Origin: Hordeum vulgare subsp. vulgare
Taxonomy: Eukaryota; Streptophyta; Magnoliopsida; Poales; Poaceae
Assembly: GCF_904849725.1 (NCBI RefSeq)
Contig: NC_058518.1
Coordinates: 390,525,581 to 390,589,580 of the forward strand
DNA length: 64,000 bases
Direction of reading: 5' to 3'
The position numbers and the translations under genes were made by a program. The notes below the pieces were generated by a model. It searched no databases. It worked only from the letters and a program-made list of their open reading frames with translations, and was not told the DNA's origin. Positions 1-11,141 of the stretch are shown here, in pieces (position 1 is the stretch's first letter; each line of letters starts with the position of its first letter).

Positions 1-837
1 GAGAGGAACCCTAAGCTGCACGGACGCCAAGGGGTGGCTTATAAGGAGGAGGAGAGGCGAGGGACGCGCCTCGACGTCCGTGACAGCGTCTGCTGCCATC
101 GCTCTGCCTCTCTGTCTGAAGAAAATCTGACGGAGGAAGGAGAACAGGGATCGGCGTCTACACGAGAAGGAGGGGAGCTGGGCCTGCTAGTGGGAGGAGG
201 CCCACTAGTTGGCACAAGATAAAAGAAAGTTTAAATCCCTGGGGTTTCCAATTACAAAATAACCAGAGAAATAAAAATAAGGCAAAGCCAAATCTGTTGG
301 GGTTTAAAACAAAACAAAAATGCCCCTCGTCATAAGGATTTATGACCTATTTAAATAAATTGGAAAATAAATATTTGGAGCAATTAAATATTAACAAAAC
401 AGAATTTATTGGATTTGTTTGGTGAATATTAGCACCTTTAAATCATATTCTCAAATCAGCAAAACACATCCTCACAAACACCAAAAATACATGCTAAAAC
501 ATAGGCATTTTTAAAAGAGGAAAGGATCAAATAACTTTTGGGCTTGAGATAAAAGAGAGGGGGGAAGTTTTAAACCCTAGGGGAAATCCACATAGTGCTT
601 ACTACTAACACTTGCACTCACATCATTTCACATAACACCATCACACCATAAACACACATGGATTCACAAAGGCACAAACACAAGACATGGACTCGATGGA
701 ATGCATGCATGCCAAAGGAAAACAAATCAAGGTGACATCACATGAAATCATATGCATTGAGCTCTCATATCAATGACAAGGTGGACCCACATAGACAAGG
801 TTCCAAATAGGGAAAGATACACTCTTGGGGCATTACA
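1..837 (-). mobile_element. Gypsy-like LTR, partial, minus strand
   Basis: Read on the minus strand, the sequence begins at 837 with TGTAATGCCCCAAGAG, the style of 5' end seen in abundant Triticeae gypsy LTRs, and continues through an A/T-rich U3-like stretch to a GC-rich end with a TATA-like site at 38-45. LINE coding sequence starts at 838, so 837 is a sharp insertion boundary. The other end of the LTR lies outside the window, so it could be a 5' LTR or a solo LTR. The family name is not assigned. Confidence 0.55.
38..45 (-). promoter_or_regulatory. TATA-like box of the minus-strand LTR
   Basis: CTTATAAG lies between a GC-rich stretch on each side, where an LTR promoter would be expected about 790 bases after the LTR start at 837. 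Transcription would run leftwards out of the window. Confidence 0.3.
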
Positions 838-838
838 G

Positions 839-1051
839 AAAGGCACTTCCATATATGAAGAGGCAATTCCAGCTACAAAACATCTTCCCAAACAATTATC
901 AACTGAAATCATTATTCTTGGATGTTGGAATATTTGGAAAAGAAGAAATGTCACAATCTTTAGAGAGATTCCTCAATCCATCCAGTCTTGGCGCTTTCAT
1001 CTCAAACAAGATATGATTCTTTTACAACACAAAATAAAGGAGAAGCACTAA
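839..1051 (+). pseudogene. LINE ORF2 C-terminal fragment
   Basis: About 70 codons are open, from the LTR junction to a TAA at 1049-1051. The visible motif CWNIWKRRN followed by a basic, glutamine-rich tail matches the region after the reverse transcriptase zinc-binding domain of plant LINE ORF2. Translation past the stop still looks related (QSFKQWLQSN), so the stop may be a premature one. No catalytic residues remain. The nine or so codons that read open to the left of 839 belong to the neighbouring LTR. Confidence 0.5.
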
Positions 1052-1557
1052 CAGAGTTTCAAACAGTGGTTGCAAAGTAACTTCTAATTGTTTAGAATGT
1101 TTGAAAAAACTGGCATTGGATAAAGGTCCTAAGGGGCCTCCTTTCTTTTGTTTTTCTGACGTTACTGTGTACTATATTCTGACTAATGTTAAAATCATAC
1201 CGTAGAACGATTGTTCTATGGTTTGTGGGTCAAAAATAGAAGTAGGCGATGACTGATTAGATGGCTAGCAGGGCCAGTGTGCCCCAGTTAGTAGTGATAA
1301 ACCTTGGGTATAACATCATGCATGTCTCAGTAAAGCAAATCACCATTTCAATAGAATTCGAGTCATTTCTCATCGGATCTTACTGCATTGTGTGTTCTCG
1401 AGAAATGTTTGGTTGCATATATGTGCGGTGTTGGGAATGCCGAAATGGATGTCAACTATGAACGACGTGCGACAGACGTGGTGCTTGAACAAGAACAAAC
1501 TGTGAAGGACACTCACGTTGCTCCTTGTCCTATGAAAACTGTGGAAACATTGAAATG

Positions 1558-1692
1558 ATGTGGTGTTTGATGGAGTTGTTCCTTCAATCAGAGAGGTTAA
1601 AAGGCGATCTTGACGAATTCTTAGGAGAGTTGCATAGGTGGGTCAAACGTGACATTATTGACCTAGGGGTGGGAGTGGAGTGTAAATTGTAA
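1558..1692 (+). CDS. unidentified 44-codon ORF
   Basis: A short open frame encodes a hydrophilic peptide with an acidic-basic helix-like middle (LKGDLDEFLGELHRWVKRD). I do not recognise it. It lies in the 3' UTR-like part of the LINE remnant, so it may be a decayed fragment of captured or older element sequence. Nothing shows that it is expressed. Confidence 0.12.
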   Translation: MWCLMELFLQSERLKGDLDEFLGELHRWVKRDIIDLGVGVECKL

Positions 1693-2007
1693 CAAATGAT
1701 GGAGGCCTTTCATACCCTTTCTCCTTCTTTAATATATGGTATGTATGCTATGCGTGCTCGAGAAAAAAATCTCGTCAGATAGTAAGATGCTCGTGGTTGT
1801 AGATATATGCATATATTTTTTTGAAAAGGAGGACTGCCCCCAACCTCTGCATCATGATGATGCATGCAACCATTTTGTTAATGTGCAAGGTTCCAAACAA
1901 GTGCAATATCCAGCAAGAGCTCGAAATAACTCAAAATAAAAAAGATAACATGCCACACCTGGCAAGATGAAGATATGCTATGATGACTAAACACCTAGCC
2001 TATTAGT

Positions 2008-3772
2008 TGTTGGAAATATGCCCTAGAGGCAATAATAAATTGGTTATTATTATATTTCCTAGTTCATGGTAATTGTCTATTATTCACGCTATAATTGTGT
2101 TAACCGAAAACCGTAATACATGTGTGAATATATAGATCACAATGTGTCCCTAGTGAGCCTCTAGTTGGCTAGCTCGTTGATCAATAGATGATCATGGTTT
2201 CTTGATCATGGACATTGGATGTCACTGATAATGAGATTACATCATTGGGGAATGATGTGATGGACAAGACCCAATCCTAAGCATAGCACTAGATCGTGTT
2301 GTTCGTCTGCTAAAGCTTTTCTAATGTCAAGTATCATTTCCTTAGACCGTGAGATTGTGTAACTCCCGGATAATGTAGGAGTGCTTTGGGTGTACCATAC
2401 GTCACAACTTAACTGGGTGATTATAAAGGTGCACTACAGGTATCCCCGAAAGTGTCTGTTGAGTTGTACGAATTGAGACCGGGATTTGTCACTCCGTGTG
2501 ACGGAGAGGTATCTCTGGGCCCACTCGGTAATCCATCATCATATTGAGCTCAGTGTGACTAAGGGGTTAGCCACGGGATGATGTGTTACGGAACGAGTAA
2601 AGAGACTTGCTGGTAACGAGATTGAACAGGGTATAGGGATACCGATGATCGAATCTCGGGCAAGTATCATACTGATGGACAAAGGGAATTGCATACGGGA
2701 TTGATTGAATCCTTGACATTGTGGTTCATCCGATGAGATCATCGTGGAACATGTGGGAACCAACATGGATATCCAGACCCCGTTGTTGGTTCTTGGCCGG
2801 AGAGATGCCTCGGTCATGTCTGCACGTCTCCCGAACCCGTAGGGTCTACACACTTAAGGTTCGATGATGCTAGGGTTATAGGGAAATAGTGTACGTGGTT
2901 ACCGAAGCTTGTTCGGAGTCCTGAATGAGATCCCAGACGTCACGAGGAGCTCCGAAATGGTCCGGAGGTAAAGTTTGATATATAGGATAAGGGGATTTCG
3001 ACATCGAAATGTTTCGGACGTCACTGGTAACGTATCGAGACCACCGGAAGGGTTCCGGGGGTTCACCGGGAGGGGCCACCAGCCCCAAAGGCTAGCATGG
3101 GCCAAAAGGTGGAAGGGAACCAGCCCAGAGTGTGCTGGGGCGCCTCCCACCAAGGCCCAAGGTGCAGCAAGAGAGGGAAGGGGGGAAACCTAGCGCAGAT
3201 GGGCCTAAGGCCCATCTCGGGTGCGCCACCACCCTCTCCATTGCCCTGGCCGCCACCTCCCACGCGAGATGGAGCTGCCGCACCCCTTGGGGTGGGAACC
3301 CGAAGGGAGGCACCCCCTTCCCTCTTTCCCTATATATAGTGGAGGTTTTGGCCATTGGAGAACACGAAATCTCTCTTTCTCGGCGCAACCCTTCCTCTCT
3401 CTCTTCATCCTCCGCATAGCTTAGCGAAGCTCTGCTGGAGAACCACGTAGCTCCACCGCTACCACGCCGTCGTGCTGCCGAAGTTCTCTCCTTCAACCTC
3501 TCCTTCCTCCTTGCTGGTTCAAGGTGTTGGAGACGTCACCGGGCTACACGTGTGTTGAACTTGGAGGTGTCATAATTCGGCACTTAGATCGGAATCCACC
3601 GCGATCTGAATTGCAGCGAGTACGAGTCCATCAACTGCGTTCATAGTAACGCTTCCACTTAGCGATCTTCAAAGGAATGAAGATGCTCTACCCAATACTC
3701 GTTACTGGTTTCTCCGTAGATAGATCCTTGTATGGCGTAGGAAATTTTTCGAATTTACTACGATACCTAACA
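2008..3772 (+). repeat. 5' LTR of element A
   Basis: 1,765 bp, from TGTTGG to CCTAACA. A TATA box (TATATATAG) is at 3331-3339, preceded by GC-rich sequence. The first 120 bases differ from the 3' LTR at roughly six positions, so this insertion is clearly older than element B. Short ORFs inside the LTR have no independent support. Confidence 0.93.
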
Positions 3773-3790
3773 GTTGTATCAGAGCCAAGG
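3773..3790 (+). other. Primer-binding site of element A
   Basis: GTTGTATCAGAGCCAAGG lies immediately after the 5' LTR. It matches the TGGTATCAGAGC consensus, complementary to the initiator-Met tRNA 3' end, with one change (TTG for TGG). Confidence 0.75.
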
Positions 3791-5057
3791 TTCTATACGT
3801 AGATTCTATGCACGAGTAGAACACAAAAGTTGTGGGCACTGATTTTGTCTATTGCTTGTCGTTACTAGTCTTATCTTGATTCAGCGACATCATGGGATGA
3901 AGCGGCCCGGACCGACTTTACACGTACTCTTACGTGAGACTTGTTCCACCGACAGACATGCACTAGTTGCATAAGGTGGCTAGCGGGTGCCTGTCTCTCC
4001 CACTTTAGTCGGATCGGATTCGATGAAGACGGTCCTTATGAAGGGTAAATAGCATTGGTATATCAATGTTGTGGTTGTCACGTAGGTAAGAAACGTTGTT
4101 GCTAGAAACCCAAATCAGCCACGTAAAACTTCCAACAACAATTAGAGGAGGTCTAACTTGTTTTTGCAGGGTATGCCATGTGATGTGATATGGCCAAAAG
4201 AATGTGATGTTACATGTGTGATGCATGAGATTGATCATGTTCTTGTAATAGGATTCACGACTTGCATGTCGATGAGTATGACAACCCGCAGGAGCCGTAG
4301 GAGTTGTCTTAATTTATTGTATGAGATGCAACGCCATGATGATTACTTTACTTTATCGCTAACGGTTAGCTATAGTGGTAGAAGTAATAGTCGGCGTGAT
4401 GACTCCACGGAGACACAATGATGGAGATCATGATGATGGAGATCATGGTGTCATGCCGGTGACGATGATGATCATGGTGCCCCAAAGATGGAGATCCAAG
4501 GAGCAAGATGATAATGGCCATATCATGTCACTATATGATTGCATGTGATGTTTATCGTGTTTTACATCTTATTGCTTAGAACGACGGTAGCAAAGATATG
4601 ATGATCCCTCATTAAAATTTTGAGATATGTATTCCCGTAAGTATGCACCGTTGCGAAGGATCGTTGTCTCGAAGCACCACGTGATTATCGGGTGTGTTAG
4701 ATTCTAACGTTCGCATACAACGGGTGTAAGCCAGTTTCCACACGCAAAACACTTAGGTTGACTCGCCGAGCCTAGCATGTACAGATATGGCCTCGAATAC
4801 GGGAGACAAAAAGGTCAAACATGAGTCATATGGTTGATACGATCAGCATGGAGATGCTCACCATTGATGACTAGTCCGTCTCATGTGATGATCGGACACG
4901 GGCTAGTCGGCGTGGATCATGTATCACTTGGATGACTAGAGGTATGTTGATCTGAGTGGGAGTTCATTAAATAATTTGATTAGATGAACTTAATTATCAT
5001 GAACATAGTCAAAAGGTCTTTGCAAATTATGTTATAACTTGCGTTATAGCTCCACGG

Positions 5058-8000
5058 GTTTTTGATATGTTCCTAGAGAAAACTCAGTTGAAAGATAGAA
5101 GTAGCAATTGTGCGGACTGGGTCCGTTAACTGAGGATTGTCCTCCTTGCTAAGCAGAAGGCCTATGTCCTTAATGCACCACTCGGTGTGCTGAACCCCAA
5201 GCGTGGTCTTTAGATGTTGCGAACATCTGACATACACGTCTTTGATAACTACATGATAGTTCAATGCATATTGCTTAAACGGCTTAGAAATGAGGCGCTA
5301 AAGAGGTTTAGAACGTCGAGGGACATACGAGATGTTCCAAGAGATGGAAGTGGGATTTCATACTCGTGTCCTTACTGAGTGGTGTGAGACCTCCGACAAG
5401 ATTCATTGTCTACAAAGTAAAGGAGAAAATCTCAATCGTTGAGCATGTGCTCAGATTGTCTGAGTACTACAATCGCTTGAATCAAGTGGGAGTTGATCTT
5501 CCAGATGAGACAGTAATAATTCTCCAAAGTCACTCACACCAAGCTACTAGAGCTTCGTGATGAACTATAACATATCAAGGATGGATATGATGATCCTTGA
5601 GCTATTCGCGATGTTTGACACCGCGAAAGTAGAAACCGAAAAGGAGCATCAATTATTGATGGTTTGTAAAACCGCTAGTTTCAACAAGGGAAATGACATG
5701 AAGGGATACTTCATTGAACTGCAAACCAGTTGCTGCTCTAGTGAAGAGACCCAAGGTTGAACACAAACCTGAGACTAAGTGCTTATGTAATGAGGGGAAC
5801 AATCACTGAAGAGGAACTACCCTATATACTTGGTAGATAAGAAGGATGGCAAAGTCAACAAAAGAATATTGGATATACATGATATTGGTGTGTACTTTAC
5901 TAGTACTCCTAGTAGCACCAGGGTATTAGATACCGGTTCGATTGCTAAGTGTTAGTAACTCGAAATGAAAGCTACGGAATAAACGGAGACTAGCTAAAGG
6001 CGAGGTGACGATGTGTGTTGGAAGTGTTTCCAAGGTTGATATGATCAAATATCGCATGCTCCCTCTACCATCGAGAATTAGTCTTAAACCTAAATATTTA
6101 TTGTTTGGTGTTTGCGTTGAACATAGACATGATTGGATCATGTTAATGGCAATACGATTATTCATCTAAAGAGAATAATGGTTATTCTATTTACTTGAAT
6201 AATACCTTCAATAGTCTTGCACCTAGAATGAATGGTTTATTGAATCTCAATCGTAGTGATACACATGTTCATAATATTACTGCCAAAAGATACAAAGTAG
6301 TAATGATAGTACCACTTACTTGTGGCACTGCTGCTTGAGTCATATTGGTATAAAATGCATGAAGAAGCTCCATGCTGATGGATCTTTGAACTCACTCATT
6401 TTTGAAATGTTTGAGACATGCAAACCATGCCTGTTGGTATAAACGCATGAAGAAACTCCATGCGGATGGATCATTTGGACTCACTTGATTTTGAATCACT
6501 TGAGACATGCAAATCATACCACATGGGCAAGATGACTGAAGACCACGTTTTCCTGTGAGATGGAATAAGAAAGTAACTTGTTGGAAGTAATACATTTTGA
6601 TGTGTACAGTCCAATGAGTACCGAGGCACGCAGTAGATATCATTATGTTCTCACTTCACAGATGATTTGAGTAGATACTAGTGTGTTTACTTGATGAAAC
6701 ACAAGTATGAATTATTGAAAGATTCAAGTAATTTCAGAGTGAAGTTGAAGATCATCGTGACAAGAGGATAATATGTCTACGATGTGATCGTGGAGGTAAA
6801 CATATATATTTGAGTTACGAGTTTGGTAAACATTTAAGACAATGTGAAAAATGTTTCACAACTCATGCCACCTGGAACGCCATAGTCCGATGGTGTGTCT
6901 GTATGTCATAGTCGTGCCCTATTAGATATGGTGCATACTATGATGTCTCTTATCAAATTACCATTATCGATTATGGTTTAGGCATTAGAGACAACCGCAT
7001 TCACTTTAAATATGGCACCACGTAATTCCATTGAGATGACACTGTATGAATTATGGTTTAGAGAAATCTAAGCTGTCATTTCTTAAGAGTTTGGGGCTGC
7101 AATGCTTATGTGAAAGAGTTTCAGCCTGATAAGCCCGAACCCAAAATAGGATGTCATTTCTTAAGAGTTTGGGGCTGCAATGCTTATGTGAATTGCAGAT
7201 AGGATGTCAAAATAATGTTTCCTCGACGGTTTCCTTGAGGAAATGTTGTATGTGATACAACCAAAAGATTTTGTCGATCCTAAAGGGTGCTAACAAGTAT
7301 GCAAAGCTCCAGCAATCCTTCTATGAATTGGAGCAAGCATCTCGGAGTTGGAATATACACTTTGATGAGATGATCAAAGTTTTTGGTTGTATGCAAAGTT
7401 TATGAGAAACTTGTATTTCCAAAGAAGTGAGTGGGAGCACTATAGAATTTCTGATGAATATATGTGGTTGACATATTGTTGATTGGAAATAATGTAGAAA
7501 TTCTGGAAAGCGTAAAGGGTTGTTTGAAAGGAGTTTTTCAAAGGAAAACCTGGATGAGCTACTTGAACATTGAGCATCAAGATCTATGGAGATAGATCAA
7601 AGTGCTTAATAGAACTTTCAACAAAATGCATGCCTTGACAAGTTTTGAAAGTGTTCAAAATATATCGGCAAAAGAAGGAGTTCTTGGCTGTGTTATAAGG
7701 TGTAAATTTTTGAATAAGACTCAAAAGCCAGATCACGACAGAAGAAAGAGAAAGGATGAATGCCGTCCCCTATGCGTCAGCCGTAGGCTCTATAAGTATG
7801 ATATGCTGTGTATCGCACCTAAAGTGTGCCTTGCCATGAGTCAAACAAGGGGTACAAGAGTGATCCAGGAATGGATCACTGGACAGCGGTCAAAGATATC
7901 CTTAGTAATTAGTGGAGTAAAGATTTCTTTTCTTGATTATGGAGGTGATTAAAGAGTTCGTCATAAAGGGGTTACGTCGACGCAAGCTTTGTCACTAATC

Positions 8001-8215
8001 TGGATGACTATGAGTAGTAAACCGGATTCGTATAGTGGAGCAGTCATTTGGAATAGTTCCAAATGGTGCATGGTAGCAGTATCTATATGAAGACATAGAG
8101 ATTTGGAAAGCACACATGGATCTGAAAGGTTTAGATCTGTTAATGGATAAACCTCTCTCACAAGCAAGACCTGTATGGGTGTTCGATTCATTGCAATCAA
8201 ATAGTGATGTGAACT
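5058..8215 (+). pseudogene. Degenerate gag-pol of element A
   Basis: Homology to element B's polyprotein can be followed in pieces: the gag start (VPREN-like stretch at 5068, but with no ATG), the gag helical region (5400-5650), the protease-like DTGS region (5930), the pre-integrase and integrase region (6180-7130), then reverse transcriptase and RNase H pieces (7190-8215). Stops and frameshifts occur throughout. About 70 bases of the pre-integrase segment are duplicated (around 6380-6525), and a 75-bp unit is duplicated at 7077-7190. Sequence between the integrase C-terminus and the middle of RT is deleted. No protein could be made. Confidence 0.85.
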
Positions 8216-8245
8216 AGATTATTGACTCTAGTACAAGTGGGAGAC

Positions 8246-10012
8246 TGTTGGAAATATGCCCTAGAGGCAATAATAAGTTGGTTATTATTATATTTCCTAG
8301 TTCATGGTAATTGTCTATTATTCATGCTATAATTGTATTAATCGGAAACCGTAACACATGTGTGAATATATAGATCACAATGTGTCCCTAGTGAGCCTCT
8401 AGTTGGCTAGCTCGTTGATCAATAGATGATCATGGTTTCTTGATCATGGACATTGGATGTGATTGATAACGGGATCACATCATTGGGGAATGATGTGATG
8501 GACAAGACCCAATCCTAAGCATAGCACTAGATCGTGTTGTTCGTCTGCTAAAGCTTTTCTAATGTCAAGTATCATTTCCTTAGACCGTGAGATTGTGTAA
8601 CTATCAGATACCGTAGGAGTGCTTTGGGTGTACCAAACGTCACAAGTAACTGGGTGATTATAAAGGTGCACTACGGGTATCTCCGAAAGTGTCTATTGAG
8701 TTGTACGAATCGAGACCAGGATTTGTCACTCCGTGTGATGGAGAGGTATCTCTGGGCCCACTCGGTAATCCGTCATCATATTGAGCTCAGTGTGACTAAG
8801 GGGTTAGCCATGGGATGATGTGTTACGGAACGAGTAAAGATACTTGCCGGTAAGGAGATTGAACAAGGTATAGGGATACCGACGATCGAATCTCGGGCAA
8901 GTATCATACCGATGGACAAAGGGAATTGCATACGGGATTGATTGAATCCTTGACATTGTGGTTCATCCGATAGATCATCGTGGAACATGTGGGAACCAAC
9001 ATGGATATCCATACCCCGCTGTTGTTTATTGGCTGGAGAGATGTCTCGGTCATGTCTGCACGTCTCCCGAACCCGTAGGGTCTACACACTTAAGGTTCGA
9101 TGATGCTAGGGTTATAGGGAAATAGTGTACGTGGTTACCGAAGGTTGTTCGGAGTCCCGGATGAGATCTTGGACGTCACAAGGAGCTCCGGAATGGTCCG
9201 GAGGTAAAGATTGATATATAGGATAAGGGGTTTTGGACATCGAAAATGTTTCGGGCATCACCGGTAACGTAACGAGACCACCGGAAGGGTTCCGGGGGTC
9301 CACCGGGAGGGGCCACCAGCCCCAAAGGCTAGCATGGGCCAAAAGGTGGAAGGGAACCAGCCCAGAGTGGCTGGTGTGCCTCCCACCTAGGCCCAAGGCG
9401 CAGCAAGAGAGGGAAGGGGGGAAACCCTAGCGCAAATGGGCCTAAGGCCCATCTGGGGTGCGCCACCCTCCTCTCCCTTGCCCTCGCCGCCACCTCCCAC
9501 GCCAGATGGGGCTGCCGCACCCCTTGGGGTGGGAACCCTAAGGGAGGCACCCCCTTCCCTCTTCCCCTATATATAGTGGAGGTTTTGGCCTTTGGAGAAC
9601 ACAAAATCTCTCTCTCTCGGAGCAACCCTTCCTCTCTCTCTCCTCGTCCTCCGCATAACTTAGCGAAGCTCTGCCGGAGAACCACGTAGCTCCACCGCCA
9701 CCACGCCGTCGTGCTTTCGGAGCACTCTTCCTCAACCTCTCCTTCCTCCTTGCTGGTTCAAGGTGTTGGAGACGTCACCGGGCTACACGTGGGTTGAACG
9801 CGGAGGTGTCGTAGTTCGGCACATAGATCGGAATCCATCGCGATCTGAATCGCTGCGAGTACGACTCCATCAACCGCATTCATAGTAACGCTTCCGCTTA
9901 GCGATCTTCAAAGGTATGAAGATGCTCTACCCCATTACTAGTTGCTGGTTTCTCCATAGATAGATCCTTGTATGGCGTAGGAATTTTTTTAAATTTACTA
10001 CGATACCCGGCA
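8246..10012 (+). repeat. 3' LTR of element A
   Basis: 1,767 bp, from TGTTGG to CCCGGCA, preceded by the polypurine tract at 8234-8245. A TATA box is at 9568-9577. It ends against the TTAGT duplication and LINE sequence. Confidence 0.93.
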
Positions 10013-10679
10013 TTAGTGTGCCGCCACCCAAATCGGTTGAAGATAGCCCGTGTTGTCGTCTCCCACCGGGTGCATCCAGTATCCAAAAGCTCCATGAACT
10101 CCGCATGTGTGAGTAACGACCACGTACGGATCCACGTCGTAGCTCTGTAGATGACCTGCACAATATCGGTGAAGTTCTTCCTGTTAAAAATTATATCATT
10201 CCTGCAGTTCCATATAGCAAAAAGCATGGCACATGTTCCTATTCGAATGTGTTTAGCGATGGTAACTCCACTCCATTCATCCACGTCCCAAATAACATGT
10301 TCATACTTGTTGGAGGGTTAATGTTGAAAGCTATATGAATAGTTCGTCATAGAAGCCTAACTAGAGGGCATTCAAGAAAGAGGTGTTTAATAGTCTTATT
10401 GTGATCGGAGAAGCAACATCTAGAGTTACCCACCCATCTTCGTTTAACCAAGTTATCTTTAGTGAGTATCACATCCTTGTGCACAAACCACATAAAGATC
10501 TTGATCTTGAGTGGTACCTTTATTTTCCAAATATGTGGAGAGGTACGTAAAATTTCGGCATTAATAAGGTCCGTATACAGTGATTTCACTGTGAAACTAC
10601 CACTTGTAGTTAACATCCAATGAATTGTATCTGGTTGGTCTGATAGTTGAATATCATTGCACTGAGAGAAAAAGATCAT
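10013..10679 (-). pseudogene. LINE ORF2 C-terminal part (zf-RVT and tail)
   Basis: The first block, 10679-10347, reads as the reverse-transcriptase zinc-binding region of plant non-LTR elements: WKIKVPLKIKIFMW, then a cysteine-rich stretch with SRCCFSDHNKTIKHLFLECPLV. The second block, 10284-10013, carries the typical C-terminal AIWNCRNDIIFNR and IYRATTWIRTW motifs and IFNRFGWR. A frameshift or stop lies between the blocks near 10347-10284. The frame crosses the element A insertion and ends at the TAG complementary to 1987-1989. The RT catalytic domain is absent. Confidence 0.75.
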
Positions 10680-10690
10680 TCCACCTTTGT

Positions 10691-11141
10691 TTTATTGAAA
10701 AAGTCTTTCGCCCCGTTTTGTAGATAAAGCAACTTTCTCCTTTGTTTTAGAAGATGGGAGAAAAAAAAACTTGACAAGTGTAATACGTGTGGCATGACGT
10801 TTTCTTGAAAAAGTCTTTCGCCCAGTTTCATGTAAGCCCGTCCTGACGTTTTCTCATAGCAAGTTTAGTTATTCAAGATGACAATTTTCTGTTTGGATGC
10901 AAGTTTTAATTTTTGTTTTTTAGATGGCAATATTTCATATCATACATGTGACGTTTATCATTTGGAAAAAAAAATGCATTTTCTTACATGAAACAACTTA
11001 TGCTTTTACTAGAAGTACTAAACATAGAGCGCACGCATGGAGATGTGTGCTCAGGTCATGTGCATCACGAGACACAGAGCTGCGCTCTAATCAACGTAGG
11101 CGAACAGAAGGAGCACATGTATGTGTCACATGATTACATTA
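10691..11141. other. Non-coding spacer, unclassified repeats
   Basis: No gene is seen. A GAAAAAGTCTTTCGCCC word occurs twice (about 10698 and 10807), and the stretch 10850-10980 is A/T-rich with repeated GATGGCAA-like words. This looks like worn transposon sequence that I cannot classify. Confidence 0.4.

Larger units (their letters stand above)
838..1769 (+). mobile_element. LINE 3' remnant, plus strand
   Basis: The left part (839-1051) encodes the C-terminus of a plant LINE ORF2, with the typical ILGCWNIWKRRN-type tryptophan-rich stretch followed by SWRFHLKQD. The right end, about 1720-1769, reads TTTAATATATGGTATG, then a GTGCTCGAG sequence and an A run, which resembles a grass LINE 3' tail. 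The middle is an uncharacterised 3' UTR-like region and could include a second, older LINE tail near 1395. The 5' part is missing and replaced by the LTR that ends at 837. Confidence 0.5.
2008..10012 (+). mobile_element. Copia LTR retrotransposon A (Angela/BARE/WIS-like), degenerate
   Basis: A complete element of 8,005 bp with two LTRs and a 5-bp target duplication TTAGT at 2003-2007 and 10013-10017. The primer-binding site follows the 5' LTR at 3773 (TGTATCAGAGCC, the initiator-Met tRNA type). A polypurine tract, AAGTGGGAGAC, sits just before the 3' LTR. The gag-pol region is full of stops and frameshifts and lacks a large stretch between integrase and reverse transcriptase. The LTR starts TGTTGGAAATATGCCCTAG, typical of the Angela/BARE/WIS group in Triticeae. 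Confidence 0.93.
1816..10690 (-). mobile_element. LINE, minus strand, split by copia element A
   Basis: The 3' tail is at the left: a T run at 1816-1822 (poly-A on the minus strand) is preceded by the GCAGAGGTTGGGGG-type sequence common to grass LINE 3' ends. The body resumes to the right of element A at 10013 and runs to about 10690. The two halves meet exactly at the 5-bp TSD TTAGT, and the ORF2 frame reads across the join to a stop at 1987-1989. The 5' part is truncated near 10690; the exact 5' end and the LINE's own target duplication are not resolved. Confidence 0.75.

Noticed and set aside
3092..3496. ORFs of 90-134 codons in the LTRs of elements A, B and C, e.g. at 3092-3496
   Set aside because: They repeat in each LTR copy, are proline/glycine/arginine-rich by composition and have no motif; they are by-products of GC-rich LTR sequence.
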